DNA of 64,000 nucleotides, from assembly GCA_017938245.1 (NCBI GenBank), contig JAGBBX010000049.1, forward strand, positions 1-64,000. Reading direction: 5' to 3'. Shown piece by piece: positions 44,747 through 54,385 of this stretch (its first letter is position 1; every line of letters starts with the position of its first letter). Source of the DNA: Bacteroidaceae bacterium. GTDB taxonomy: Bacteria > Bacteroidota > Bacteroidia > Bacteroidales > Bacteroidaceae. The notes beneath the pieces are model-generated. The model saw only the letters and a program-made list of their open reading frames with translations. It did no database searches and was not told where the DNA came from. The translations under genes were made by a program, and so were the position numbers.

Positions 44747-45658
44747 TTACTCTTTAATTGTAAACTCATAGCGGTGGAGTAGTTCAATGGGGTTATATGC
44801 GCGCTTTACCTGTCTTAGACCCGGGTCGCCGAGGTCCTCTTCGCGGTTGACGTGGGTTATATGAGGATATTGCGATAGTATATCGTTGATGAACATACGG
44901 TTTATTGCTTCTCCTGCTCCAACGACGGTGCGACTTGCCTTTTCTATATGAACATACAGCGTGTCACCGAAAATTTCGCCTAATGTAAATGCGGCAATCT
45001 TACCATCTACCCGAAGTATGCCGGCCGGTTGATGGAAACGTTGCTGATTGCGTACCGTTGCCATACATTGCCATTGCTCATAACAGCGCATCGTCTCTTC
45101 GCGGTTGTGCTGACAATCGCGGTCGGTTGCAAGGAACTTAATTACCTCCTGTGTATCATCGATTGTGAATCGAGAGTACTCGTGTACGGGGTTCTCGACA
45201 AGGAATTTATTGTATCTGTTTCGCTTTTTGTTCAGAGCCTTGCCCTGTAGCGTGGCAAGCGATTGGGCGCTGTAAATATAGTCACTCCAATTATCGAGTG
45301 TGTTTGCTTGGTGGTGAGGGAGAAGTGTCTCAATTTTCTCTTTGAAAGGCTCGGGAACAGCTGTCAGACGAAGTGTCTCGCCTGTGGCTGCACAATGCTC
45401 TATTAAAATTTCGATTGACTTTTCGAGGGGCAGCTTGCCTATTGGCATAAGAAAAGAGGGAGTGCTTATGTCGGCTTGCGATTTAGCAGCAATGAAAAGC
45501 GTCTCTTGCTCTATTGCGTACCGATAGTCCATAAATCGCGCCCACATAATGAGATTACCCGTTGTGTAGTCGCACGAGCGTGTGGGGATATACTGTGTAA
45601 AAGGTTGTATTTCCTCTATTGATTCTATAGTTATTGGTTTTAGTGTGAGCACGGTCAA
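44747..45658 (-). CDS. DUF2156 family protein (GNAT-like fold)
   Basis: The 303-residue protein matches DUF2156, the domain shared with the C-terminal part of lysylphosphatidylglycerol synthase and related aminoacyl-transferases. Supporting segments are SCDYTTGNLIMWARF, KRNRYNKFLVENP, and FGDTLYVHIEKASRTVVGAGEAIN, then HVNREEDLGDPGLRQVKRAYNP at the C terminus. It lacks membrane segments. The start is a TTG at 45658 (a GTG two codons later is an alternative); no ATG is nearby. The exact reaction is unknown. Confidence 0.75.
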   Translation of the reverse strand: MTVLTLKPITIESIEEIQPFTQYIPTRSCDYTTGNLIMWARFMDYRYAIEQETLFIAAKSQADISTPSFLMPIGKLPLEKSIEILIEHCAATGETLRLTAVPEPFKEKIETLLPHHQANTLDNWSDYIYSAQSLATLQGKALNKKRNRYNKFLVENPVHEYSRFTIDDTQEVIKFLATDRDCQHNREETMRCYEQWQCMATVRNQQRFHQPAGILRVDGKIAAFTLGEIFGDTLYVHIEKASRTVVGAGEAINRMFINDILSQYPHITHVNREEDLGDPGLRQVKRAYNPIELLHRYEFTIKE

Positions 45659-45679
45659 CTCTTTTTTGTTGTGTAAAAT

Positions 45680-45717
45680 AAGAGGATGCTCCTATAAATG
45701 AATTGGTGCATCCTCTT
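45680..45717 (-). terminator. Hairpin between two leftward genes
   Basis: A perfect 10-bp stem, aagaggatgc and its complement, is followed on the minus strand by ATTTTAC. It separates the gene at 45737-46369 from the DUF2156 gene. Confidence 0.7.
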
Positions 45718-45736
45718 GTGTAGTGTATGCCTGCTT

Positions 45737-46369
45737 TTATTTCTTATCAAAATCCTCGGCCTGCTGACGTGGTTCTTTCTTGGCGAGTGTTACCAAACGG
45801 TATACATAATCGACCATCCACTGCTCCGAGTATCCAAGCTTCTCTTTATATTGACGTATGGCATAAACTGTCTTGAATGTAGCCTCGTCCTTCCAACTGT
45901 TTTTTGTGAGGATGTCGTTTACAGTCTTTTCAGTTAATGAGCGCAGAGCCTTGTTCATAAAAGAGGGTAGGCGCAACTTCCAACTAAGCAGGTTTCCGAC
46001 AAGTATCATAAGATCGTTGTTGAATCCTTGGAAAGCAAAGAGGTAGGGTTGGGCGCTGTTTATGTTTTTGCAGTTTTTCTTTACCGATGCATCAATCTCT
46101 TTGAAGAATGATTCGCTCATTCCGTATATCTGCTCAAGCATCTTCTTGCAGCGGCTGCGTTCGGCTACACCTAATTTGTTGTTCTGTGTAGGAACCTTTA
46201 GTGTACGCTTGAATGTAGCCATATCGGGTAGCATCGCAAGATTGGTAATACCTAAATTAGATGCAAGTACCGATTGGTAATACACGCGGATAAGGGTCAT
46301 AAAATCCTCCATTCCGCCAACGTTTTCGGTCTCTTTATTTTTCTTTTTGAAAAAGCTGAAAATTCCCAT
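45737..46369 (-). CDS. Conserved hypothetical protein
   Basis: The 210-residue soluble protein is basic and mainly helical, starting with a run of lysines (MGIFSFFKKKNKE). I recognise it only as the type of conserved protein found beside yidC in Bacteroidales; no domain or function can be named. It lies 22 bp after the yidC stop on the same strand, so it is probably read from the yidC transcript. Confidence 0.7.
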   Translation of the reverse strand: MGIFSFFKKKNKETENVGGMEDFMTLIRVYYQSVLASNLGITNLAMLPDMATFKRTLKVPTQNNKLGVAERSRCKKMLEQIYGMSESFFKEIDASVKKNCKNINSAQPYLFAFQGFNNDLMILVGNLLSWKLRLPSFMNKALRSLTEKTVNDILTKNSWKDEATFKTVYAIRQYKEKLGYSEQWMVDYVYRLVTLAKKEPRQQAEDFDKK

Positions 46370-46391
46370 TATCGTTTTCTGTTATTTCGTT

Positions 46392-48320
46392 TTATTGTTT
46401 TCTTCTTTTTTGTTGTTCCTCGAGTATTCTCTGTTGCTCTTGTTGCAGAGCCTCAAGGCGTGCCATCATTCCACTGCGTTTCTTGGGGTTGTTCTTGTTT
46501 GCCTCGTGGTAGGCCTGCATCTTACGCAGCAACTCGTCCTCTTTTACGGCGCGTCTTAGGTAGATGAATGTAAATACGCTGATTAGTGTCGATAGGAAAT
46601 AGTAGTAGTTAAGCCCCGATGAGTAGTCGTTGAATATGAAGAAGAATACTACGGGCATTATATACATCATCCAACGCATAATCTTCATCTGCTGCTCCTG
46701 CTCGGGCGAACCACCCATATTGGGCTGCATCTTCGAGGTATAATAGGTGTTGAGTATCTGTGTAACACAGAACAAAAGACAGAAGATGCTGATGTGGTTG
46801 CCGATAGGCCATATTGATGTTCCCCAACTAATGAGCGCATCGTACGATGAGAGGTCGTGTGCCCATAGGAAACTCTGCTGACGAAGCTCTATTGCATTGG
46901 GAACAAAATTGAACAATGCAATAAAGATTGGCATCTGTATGAGCATCGGCAGACAACCACCCATAGGACTTGCACCATACTTACTGTAGAGCCCCATAAT
47001 CTCCTGCTGTTTGCGCATTGCATCCTCGGGCTTGGGGTACTTGGCGTTAATCTCGTCGATGTAAGGTTTAAGAGCTCGCATCTTCGCCGAAGAGACATAC
47101 GATTTGTAGGTAAAGGGATATACGGCTGCTTTTACAATTAATGTGAGAAGAAGCAGAACTATACCCATACTGATACCCCAATTTGTGAGCCAGTCGAACA
47201 GGTAAATTATGAAGTAACGGTTGATGAGACGCACAATGGGCCAACCAAAGTATATCAACTCGTGCAGATTGATATCTTTGTCGGGATTGATACTTAGCTT
47301 GTTGCTCTCTTTAAGTGTGCTGTATTTGTTGGGTCCGAAATAGAACTGTAGCTCTGTCGGTGTCTTTCCTGTGGGGTCGAACTCGGTATACATCGATGCC
47401 GAGCAGTTTTTCATAAATCCACGACCCTCGTGCAATGTGTCAGATGCCAATGACACGTCGTTGAAACGGTCGCCTGCAATGAGTATGCACGAGAAGAACT
47501 GGTTTTTGAAGGCAATCCAGTCTACGGGTTCTTTAACCTCCTCTTTGTCGTTGTCGCGCTCGTTGAGGTTTTCGGTATCGTCGTCGTAAATCTTATAAGT
47601 GATATTCGTATACTGCTGCTCGAATGTGAATCCCTTCTCCTGCTGACGTATCAACTGCTCCCAATTGATGCCAAGCTCACGTGTTGAACCGGGGAAGAAA
47701 CTGCTCATATTGTGGGCATCAATATAGAGATTGACCATATAACTATCCGACAACAGATTGTAGCAGAAATCTATGTACTTGTCATCGGTGAAGGCCAGAC
47801 GCATAATTACGCTGCTGTCGCTCTGCTCCACAGGTGTGAAGTACATATCGCTTGTATTAATGTTCTCCTCTTTTCCGTCGAAAGTGAAATAGAACTGATT
47901 CTGTAGCTCATCGATATTACGACGCGATTTTCTTATTTCAATCTTATCGTTATCGTCGAAGAGGGTGATGGGGTTACCCTGCTGGTTCTTATAGTCGGCG
48001 AGGGTGGCAGATGTTATACGAGCTCCGAGAGTCGAAATGTCTACACTCAGTTTTTCGTTCTTAAGAGTGATATTTTTCTCCTCACCTTGCAATGCATTGA
48101 AAAGGAATGATGTGCTATCCTTGCTCTGTTCGGCCAGTTTAGCTTCGCGCGCCTCGTTCTCCCTAATCTCGGCCTGCTCTTGTTCGTACAGGACTGCTGC
48201 GATAGAGTCCTGATGACGCTTCTGTGCCTCTATTTTGTCGGGGTCGGGTTGGTTAAAGTAGAAAAAGCCTCCTAATACTAATGCAATAAGCACATATCCG
48301 ATAATACTATTCTTGTCCAT
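46392..48320 (-). CDS. yidC: Membrane protein insertase YidC
   Basis: The 642-residue protein has the gram-negative YidC layout: an N-terminal membrane helix (about 6-22), a large periplasmic beta domain (about 60-350), then five conserved helices. The last include LPMLIQMPIFIALFNFVPN, FLWAHDLSSYDALISWG, and the Arg-bearing hydrophilic groove segment MRWMMYIMPVVFFFIFNDYS. The C-terminal tail is basic and coiled. It inserts inner membrane proteins alone or with Sec. Start at ATG 48320 gives normal length. Confidence 0.97.
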   Translation of the reverse strand: MDKNSIIGYVLIALVLGGFFYFNQPDPDKIEAQKRHQDSIAAVLYEQEQAEIRENEAREAKLAEQSKDSTSFLFNALQGEEKNITLKNEKLSVDISTLGARITSATLADYKNQQGNPITLFDDNDKIEIRKSRRNIDELQNQFYFTFDGKEENINTSDMYFTPVEQSDSSVIMRLAFTDDKYIDFCYNLLSDSYMVNLYIDAHNMSSFFPGSTRELGINWEQLIRQQEKGFTFEQQYTNITYKIYDDDTENLNERDNDKEEVKEPVDWIAFKNQFFSCILIAGDRFNDVSLASDTLHEGRGFMKNCSASMYTEFDPTGKTPTELQFYFGPNKYSTLKESNKLSINPDKDINLHELIYFGWPIVRLINRYFIIYLFDWLTNWGISMGIVLLLLTLIVKAAVYPFTYKSYVSSAKMRALKPYIDEINAKYPKPEDAMRKQQEIMGLYSKYGASPMGGCLPMLIQMPIFIALFNFVPNAIELRQQSFLWAHDLSSYDALISWGTSIWPIGNHISIFCLLFCVTQILNTYYTSKMQPNMGGSPEQEQQMKIMRWMMYIMPVVFFFIFNDYSSGLNYYYFLSTLISVFTFIYLRRAVKEDELLRKMQAYHEANKNNPKKRSGMMARLEALQQEQQRILEEQQKRRKQ

Positions 48321-48592
48321 TTTTTAGATTTAAATTCTCCGTTTTTTGATAATTGCCTGCAAAGTTAGCAAAAATAAACCTAATAAAAAGAGTTTATGCT
48401 TAAAAAAAAGTGACTATGCTGTGTTGCTATACGGTAAAAAGATGTTTTCACTTGTAAATTTATATACTATAGCATTGACAAATAAAAAAATGCTCTCAAA
48501 CGAGAAACGTTTGTTCAAGTATTTTTGTGTAAAATTTAAACTACTCCTAAATTTAAACCGCTTCTTAATTTTACATTATGCTCGAAATGTAT

Positions 48593-48601
48593 TATCTTCG
48601 C
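48593..48601 (+). promoter_or_regulatory. Promoter -7 element of the DUF3078 gene
   Basis: TATCTTCGC at 48593-48601 is 22 bp ahead of the preferred ATG and matches the -7 motif found before other genes. A -33 box is unclear. Confidence 0.45.
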
Positions 48602-48622
48602 ACGAAATTAACACAAACTACT

Positions 48623-49921
48623 ATGAAACATATATCTTTCTGTCTATTCTTCTTGGTTGCAGCAATTACAATGAATGCGCAGAATCAGGATGCAGTGAAA
48701 AAATACTTCGACAAATGCCTTGACGAGCTTGTAGCAGATAGTCGTTTATCGGCCAAAGATAACACCTATAGCAGAGCAGATGAAGAGGAGAGAACCGACC
48801 CTACATATTTTAGGATGTTCACTCCTACGGTTCTATATGAGTCGACAATTAAGCAGGGATTCAATAGTGGGTTCGATTTAACAAAACAGGGTGACAGCGA
48901 GATAGAACTATACGAGCATCGTAAGATGATGATTGATCGTTTATTGCTTAATGTCTATAAACTTCGTCCCGATATGGTGAATATTACCGAGGCCGATATG
49001 CGTAGTCTTGTAACACCGGCCGAGTTGGAGGAAAAGCAGAGAGCCCTTCTCGACGAGAAGAAGGATAAACCTTTGGTTATCCCCGATAATGTGCAGGGAA
49101 ACCTCGAAACAAAAGTGGTAAAACCTAACTATTGGCGCACATCGGGTAGCTTCTCTTTCAGTTTTACACAGAACTACTTCTCGGGTAACTGGGCACAGGG
49201 TGGTGATAACAATAAGACGTTGATTACAATACTCAAACTGCATCTTAATTATAACGACAAAAAGAAAATTTCTTTCGAGAATACTTTTGAAGCAAAATTG
49301 GGATTTGTCACTGTATCGGGAGACACGCTTCACAACTACAAGACTAACAACGATATGTTGCGTCTCGACTCTAAATTCGGTTATAAGATTCTGAATAATG
49401 TGAATCTCTCGGCTAAAATGACATTGCAGACACAGTCTATGCCAAACTATCCGACAAATAACCGTGATTTTGTATCTAATTTTATGGCGCCTTTTGATGC
49501 CAACTTCTCGGTCGGTCTCGACTATAAGCGTAGCGGAAAGAATTGGAATCTGTCGCTTTATTTCGCTCCATTGTCGGCATATAATTACAAGTTTGTACGT
49601 TACGGCTATCTGGCATCGCGTTATGGTATACGTGCCGGTCGTCAGCATAAAGAGGATTTCGGTACTCAGATACAGCCCACATTCAATGCTACCATCTGCA
49701 AGAATGTAACACTTAATTCGCGTATGGAGTATTATACCAACTATTCTCGTGCTTATTTCAATTGGGAGAATACATTTAAAATGAAGATAAACAAATACCT
49801 CGATGCAACACTCTTTATGCACGGTCGTTTCGATGACAGTTCTCGTGGGCTATACAGCGATTCGTATGGATATTGGCAGTTTAAAGAGTATATGACATTG
49901 GGATTGACATATTCGTGGTAA
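48623..49921 (+). CDS. DUF3078 outer membrane beta-barrel protein
   Basis: The 432-residue protein has a signal peptide (MKHISFCLFFLVAAITMNAQ). After a helical N-terminal part (about 25-180) it shows the DUF3078 start WRTSGSFSFSFTQNYFSGNW and then long amphipathic strands with alternating aromatic residues, ending in the Trp terminal residue typical of outer membrane barrels. DUF3078 proteins are Bacteroidetes-specific; no substrate is known. The start at 48623 is chosen because the signal peptide begins there; the longer frame overlaps the promoter. Confidence 0.85.
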   Translation: MKHISFCLFFLVAAITMNAQNQDAVKKYFDKCLDELVADSRLSAKDNTYSRADEEERTDPTYFRMFTPTVLYESTIKQGFNSGFDLTKQGDSEIELYEHRKMMIDRLLLNVYKLRPDMVNITEADMRSLVTPAELEEKQRALLDEKKDKPLVIPDNVQGNLETKVVKPNYWRTSGSFSFSFTQNYFSGNWAQGGDNNKTLITILKLHLNYNDKKKISFENTFEAKLGFVTVSGDTLHNYKTNNDMLRLDSKFGYKILNNVNLSAKMTLQTQSMPNYPTNNRDFVSNFMAPFDANFSVGLDYKRSGKNWNLSLYFAPLSAYNYKFVRYGYLASRYGIRAGRQHKEDFGTQIQPTFNATICKNVTLNSRMEYYTNYSRAYFNWENTFKMKINKYLDATLFMHGRFDDSSRGLYSDSYGYWQFKEYMTLGLTYSW

Positions 49922-49995
49922 TCAACCGAACGAATAATTGTGTTATAGAATAAAATGATATTAAGAAACAACTTAAGACTCTGAATATAATTTAG

Positions 49996-52023
49996 ATGAA
50001 TTGGTCTTCCCTTTTTCCTATAGCCGACCCGACGTGGATATTTTTTTGGGTATTGTGCATAATTCTGTTTGCGCCGCTTCTGTTCCAGAAATTGCGTCTG
50101 CCGCATATTATAGGTATGATTTTGGCGGGATTGTTGGTAGGCCCAAACGGACTCAATATTTTGGAAAGGGACGATAGCTTCGAACTCTTTGGTAAGGTAG
50201 GACTATATTATATAATGTTCCTTGCGAGTCTCGAGATAAATATGCAGGAACTGAAAGAACACAAGGGTGGTGCGCTCACTTTAGGCCTGTTGGCATTCAT
50301 TGTCCCCATTCTTTTAGGACTCTTTACCAATATCATAGTGCTCGATTTTAATATAATAACGGCTGTACTGCTTGCAAGTATGTATGCCTCGTACACGCTG
50401 ATTTCCTATCCCATTGTCGCACGATATGGTCTATCGCGCTTGAAATGTGTGAACTTTGTGGTAGGAGGAACGGTGATAACAGATACTTTGACGCTTTTTG
50501 TACTTGCTGTGGTTGGTGGACTATTCAGTGGCGAGTCGGATGGCTGGTTCTTTGTGCTTCTGCTGTTGAAACTCATATTGCTCACAGCTGCTATAATATT
50601 TTTCTTCCCGCGTATTGCCCGATATTTCTTTCGCAAATATAACGACGGAACAATACAATATATCTTTGTAATGGCAATGCTCTTTCTGGGGGCCGGAATG
50701 ATGGAACTTGTGGGAATGGAAGGCATATTAGGTGCATTTATAGCAGGACTTGTGCTCAATAGGCTCATTCCGCACTCCTCGCCTCTTATGCGTAGAATAG
50801 AGTTTATTGGTAACGCTATCTTTATTCCCTATTTTCTTATAGGAGTGGGAATGATTATCAATGTAAAGGTTCTTTTCTCCGGTTCAGGAGCTTTGCTTGT
50901 TATGTTGGCAATGGTGATTACGGCGCTTACAGGAAAATGGCTTGCCTCTTGGTTTACAGCAAAAGCATTCAAGCTGAAGGGTGATGAGCAACGCCTGATG
51001 TTTGGTTTGAGCAGTTCGCAGGCTGCGGCAACATTGGCTGCCGCACTTGTGGGACACGGCATAAAATTATCTGATGGTACACCGCTGCTTAACGACGATG
51101 TTCTCAATGGTACTATTCTGCTTATTCTTGTCTCGTGTATCGTGAGTTCAATAACAACCGACAGGGCATCGCGTAGCATTATTGTCTCGGGTGCCGACCT
51201 TGACAAGCCTGTCAATACATCTAAAAAGACGCTCTTGGCGCTTGCCAATCCCAATATGGTTGACAAACTTATGGACCTTGCGCTGCTTATGCGCAAAGAG
51301 AACTCCACAATTCCTCTTTCGGCTGTAACGGTAGTGCTTGATGAGGATGTGACGATGCAGAATCGTGCAACCCGATTGCTCGACACTGCCGCGCAGATAG
51401 CTGCCTCGGTAAATGTCCCTCTGCTCACAAAAAAACGTCTCACAACCAACCTCTCTAATGGTATCATCCACGAGATGAAGGAGAATGACTATCGCGAACT
51501 AATCGTGGGATTCCATAAGAAAGAGACGGCAAACGATACTTTCCTGGGAAATGTATTGCCCGAACTACTGAAGAATCTGCATTGTCAGATAATTATGGCA
51601 CGTATAACAATGCCGCTTAATACCATAAGACGCATACATATTACCTTCCCCGCAAAAGCCGAGTTTGAGGCCGGATTCAATAATTGGGTTGAGCAGACTG
51701 TTCGTATGGCATCGGGACTGGGATGTAAAGTCTATTATCACGGACATCCCGATACAATGATGCTTATAGAGCGATACATAAAGTCGAATGCCACCATAGA
51801 AGCCGAGTTTTGCCCCACAGACGGCGGAAACGACCTTAAACGTCTGGCAAAGATAATAAGAAATGACCATCTGCTTGTAATTGTGAGTGCACGAAAGGGC
51901 TCAATTTCGTTCCGTCCGTCACTCGACCACGTATTTACCCAGTTACAGCGCGATTATCAAGAGACAAGCATTCTACTCATATATCCTAATGGTTATTCGG
52001 TCGATAGTGAGACGAATAAATAA
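49996..52023 (+). CDS. Cation:proton antiporter (CPA2 type) with C-terminal USP-like domains
   Basis: The 675-residue protein begins with a Na+/H+ exchanger domain of about 12 helices (residues 10-390). Its features include LRLPHIIGMILAGLLVGPNGL near the N terminus and GLSSSQAAATLAAALVGHG, which mark the CPA2 family. The remaining about 280 soluble residues form two USP-like halves (LLALANPNMVDKLMDLALLM and ITFPAKAEFEAGFNNWVEQT), often nucleotide-sensing. It probably exchanges Na+ or K+ for H+ in pH and ion control. Unit stands alone, facing DoxX convergently, only 4 bp apart. Confidence 0.88.
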   Translation: MNWSSLFPIADPTWIFFWVLCIILFAPLLFQKLRLPHIIGMILAGLLVGPNGLNILERDDSFELFGKVGLYYIMFLASLEINMQELKEHKGGALTLGLLAFIVPILLGLFTNIIVLDFNIITAVLLASMYASYTLISYPIVARYGLSRLKCVNFVVGGTVITDTLTLFVLAVVGGLFSGESDGWFFVLLLLKLILLTAAIIFFFPRIARYFFRKYNDGTIQYIFVMAMLFLGAGMMELVGMEGILGAFIAGLVLNRLIPHSSPLMRRIEFIGNAIFIPYFLIGVGMIINVKVLFSGSGALLVMLAMVITALTGKWLASWFTAKAFKLKGDEQRLMFGLSSSQAAATLAAALVGHGIKLSDGTPLLNDDVLNGTILLILVSCIVSSITTDRASRSIIVSGADLDKPVNTSKKTLLALANPNMVDKLMDLALLMRKENSTIPLSAVTVVLDEDVTMQNRATRLLDTAAQIAASVNVPLLTKKRLTTNLSNGIIHEMKENDYRELIVGFHKKETANDTFLGNVLPELLKNLHCQIIMARITMPLNTIRRIHITFPAKAEFEAGFNNWVEQTVRMASGLGCKVYYHGHPDTMMLIERYIKSNATIEAEFCPTDGGNDLKRLAKIIRNDHLLVIVSARKGSISFRPSLDHVFTQLQRDYQETSILLIYPNGYSVDSETNK

Positions 52024-52027
52024 TTTC

Positions 52028-52471
52028 TCAGTTACTCCTTCGTCGTGTTATTCTTTGGTGAATTACAGCGTCTAATGAGAAATATCCGGGTCCGGCAAGC
52101 AAAAGGATAAAAAATATCGTAAGGTACATAAGGGCCGGCTCGCGTACGATGAACGGGTCGTTCGTGTGTATGGCAATAAGTGCTACCGCCATTGCAAATA
52201 TCATTGGTAAAAGTGCCAAGCGAAACAAAAGTCCGAAAATAAGACACAGCGAGCAGATGACCTCGGCAAAGATAGTACAGAGTAATGAAAGGGTATTTCC
52301 TATGCCCAAAGGGTCGGGAAAACTCGTTGATAGCATCTCAAATGCCATCATTTTCTCGATTCCGTGATTAAGGAACATCATACCAAAGAACAACCGAGAC
52401 ATAAGAATCAATGCTGATGTTGCCATAGGGGTTGGCGGTGCAGGAAAGAGAATCTTTAAAAAACGGTTCAT
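52028..52471 (-). CDS. DoxX family membrane protein
   Basis: The 147-residue protein has four predicted helices and the DoxX pattern: LILMSRLFFGMMFLNHGIEK near the N terminus, a middle FAEVICSLCLIFGL helix, and a final helix ending at GPGYFSLDAV. DoxX-like proteins form respiratory or redox membrane complexes of poorly known function. Its start lies 4 bp downstream of a strong hairpin, so translation or transcription may depend on it. It is read leftward from the SIMPL gene direction. Confidence 0.8.
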   Translation of the reverse strand: MNRFLKILFPAPPTPMATSALILMSRLFFGMMFLNHGIEKMMAFEMLSTSFPDPLGIGNTLSLLCTIFAEVICSLCLIFGLLFRLALLPMIFAMAVALIAIHTNDPFIVREPALMYLTIFFILLLAGPGYFSLDAVIHQRITRRRSN

Positions 52472-52474
52472 AAT

Positions 52475-52518
52475 AATACAGGGTGTAATGTTTTTTATAT
52501 AACACTACACCCTGTATT
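52475..52518 (-). terminator. Hairpin directly before the doxX start
   Basis: A perfect stem of 13 bp (aatacagggtgta / tacaccctgtatt) lies between the SIMPL stop (52537) and the DoxX ATG (52471). It can end the SIMPL transcript or form just upstream of the DoxX start codon. Confidence 0.65.
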
Positions 52519-52536
52519 TTGTTTTTATTCTTAGGC

Positions 52537-53262
52537 CTACTTAAGTTCAAATTTTACGTTTACGTGTACCGTATAGGTAAGTTTACCTATTGCAATACTC
52601 TCCTGGGGAAGGCTACCTGCGCTATCCTCTGAACTCTCCTCAACCAATATTGCGTTTCGGCTCTTGTATATACGCGGCTGTGGGGAACTGTTTGTATTCC
52701 AGGAACTAACTCTTATGGCTTTTCCAATACTCTGTCCGACGGCTCCTGCGTATGCCGTTGCTTGTCGCTGTGCTTTTTGCATAGCCTCTATGCCTAACTC
52801 GGTAATAAGTTGCTCCTCTTTTGTGAATCGGGTCTTTGCAAGTTGTATGTTGGTAATCTCTTTCTCTTCGAGCTCATATATTATTTTTTGCATAATGGTT
52901 GCGTCGCTTAGTTTGAGCATATAGCTCGCATTGCTTCGTGGTGCCACACGTTTCGAGAATGTCTTATAATCGAGAGTGCTGCCCATATAATCGAGTGTGA
53001 GAGCCTCGGAAATATCTATCTTATTGGCTTTCAGTACGGAAACCATTGCGTCCTGTTGTTGTTGAAGCGTCTTTTTGCCTTTGTAGTCGCTCTCCTTAAT
53101 TGTTATAGAGAGGTATAACTCGTCGGGAGTTACCTCGCGCTGTGCCTCGGCCTGCATATCGATGTTGGGTACTTCGCTTTGCGCCGATGTCGTAAGTGGT
53201 ACTATGAGCATTAATGCGGCTATGATAATTGCTCTGCCGATAATTGTTACTTCTCTTTTCAT
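52537..53262 (-). CDS. SIMPL domain protein (DUF541), exported
   Basis: The 241-residue protein has a signal peptide (MKREVTIIGRAIIIAALMLIVPLTTSA). It contains a SIMPL (DUF541) domain with IDMQAEAQREVTPDELYLSI and repeated beta-alpha blocks. SIMPL proteins form large oligomeric rings in the periplasm or on the surface; in E. coli the relative YggE protects against oxidative stress. Function here is not certain. Confidence 0.85.
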   Translation of the reverse strand: MKREVTIIGRAIIIAALMLIVPLTTSAQSEVPNIDMQAEAQREVTPDELYLSITIKESDYKGKKTLQQQQDAMVSVLKANKIDISEALTLDYMGSTLDYKTFSKRVAPRSNASYMLKLSDATIMQKIIYELEEKEITNIQLAKTRFTKEEQLITELGIEAMQKAQRQATAYAGAVGQSIGKAIRVSSWNTNSSPQPRIYKSRNAILVEESSEDSAGSLPQESIAIGKLTYTVHVNVKFELK

Positions 53263-53385
53263 AATTTTACTTTTTAGTACAACGAATAGTGTTGCAATAT
53301 ATGATAACTTTCTCGAAAGCTGGTGACTCGCCTCTGATATTTTGTTAAATTTAACGGGGTGGCCAAGATTTTAAACTCTGTTTGC

Positions 53386-54261
53386 TTATAGGTTATATGT
53401 TTTTCGGTATTCGAGTGGAGGAATGCCTTCGCGTTTCCTGAAAAACGTTGAAAACTGTCCTGCTGAGTCGAAATTTAGCTCTTTTGCAATCTGAGCTATA
53501 CTATCCGTACTCGATATAAGCAGTTCTTTTGCTTTCTGCAGACGGTGTTGCTGACGATATTCACCGGGTGATATGCCGCATATACGGCGAAACTCCCGTC
53601 GGAAATAGGAGTAGCCGATGCCTAAAACACCTGCAATCTCTTCAATGGTTTTTTCGGCATAACTTTCCGATGTTATCATTCTTTTTGCTTGGTTTATGGT
53701 GCGTGCAGTAAGACTTTCGCCGAGAGCTTTGCTTTGGCTTTCGTAGAGGATTCGTCCCAAAAGCATCAGCACAAGACTTGCTGCATATTGTGCCGCTCCG
53801 GGGATGTCTTGTGTCGAGTAGTTATATATATCATCGAAAATTTGGCTTACCTCCTTAAAGTCATTTGTGTAGAAGATGCACTGCTTGAATGTGAAGAATC
53901 CCGACCTTATGAGTTCGTCCATTCCTCGCCCGTTGAATCCGACCCAATACTCTTCCCAACCGGTCTCGCTGTCGGGACGGTATCTGTGCCACTCTCCCGG
54001 AAAAAGCAATAGCAATGTGCCTGCCTCAACAGTGGTGCGTGAGCACGATGCACTCTCGAATGTCCCTCGCCCTCGTGCAATGTAAACTATCTGGTATTCA
54101 TTGAGGGTGCGGCTTCCATCACTTCCAAAAAGATGGTTTTCGGGGTGTCCGACAGCGGGGTAGGGTGCATTGCTCTCGATATACTGCCCGCCAATGGTTG
54201 TTACCGCCACTCCCCAAGCAAGGTCGCGTGCCGATGGTTGTAGATATTTGAAACGGTTCAT
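53386..54261 (-). CDS. AraC-family transcriptional regulator, cupin type
   Basis: The 291-residue protein has an N-terminal AraC_binding cupin (about 20-165; LNEYQIVYIARGRGTFESAS, LLLLFPGEWHRYRPDSE) and a C-terminal AraC helix-turn-helix domain with EEIAGVLGIGYSYFRREFRR and IAQIAKELNFDSAGQFSTFF, then PPLEYRKTYNL. These regulators answer sugars in many Bacteroidales. It is divergent from the DcaP-like porin gene at 54386, the obvious target. ATG 54261 is preferred over the longer frame to 54342. Confidence 0.85.
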   Translation of the reverse strand: MNRFKYLQPSARDLAWGVAVTTIGGQYIESNAPYPAVGHPENHLFGSDGSRTLNEYQIVYIARGRGTFESASCSRTTVEAGTLLLLFPGEWHRYRPDSETGWEEYWVGFNGRGMDELIRSGFFTFKQCIFYTNDFKEVSQIFDDIYNYSTQDIPGAAQYAASLVLMLLGRILYESQSKALGESLTARTINQAKRMITSESYAEKTIEEIAGVLGIGYSYFRREFRRICGISPGEYRQQHRLQKAKELLISSTDSIAQIAKELNFDSAGQFSTFFRKREGIPPLEYRKTYNL

Positions 54262-54385
54262 TCTTTTTTGACATATATTATGTGTGTGCGAAGATACATT
54301 TTTTTTCTTCCTTATGACGCCTGTTGCTAAACATTTTCTCACTTATATGCGTTTTCAGCCTTGTAAACAATTAAATTCTAAGATT
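54262..54385. promoter_or_regulatory. Divergent promoter region AraC / DcaP-like porin
   Basis: 124 bp separate the two divergent ATGs. It includes a tgtgtgcgaagata element (54280-54293), which on the minus strand reads TATCTTCGC, the common -7 motif, here serving the AraC gene. An operator is expected here but no symmetric site was recognised. Confidence 0.45.

Noticed and set aside
48941..49822. 293-codon minus-strand frame in the DUF3078 gene
   Set aside because: Antisense shadow; the plus-strand protein has a signal peptide and barrel strands.
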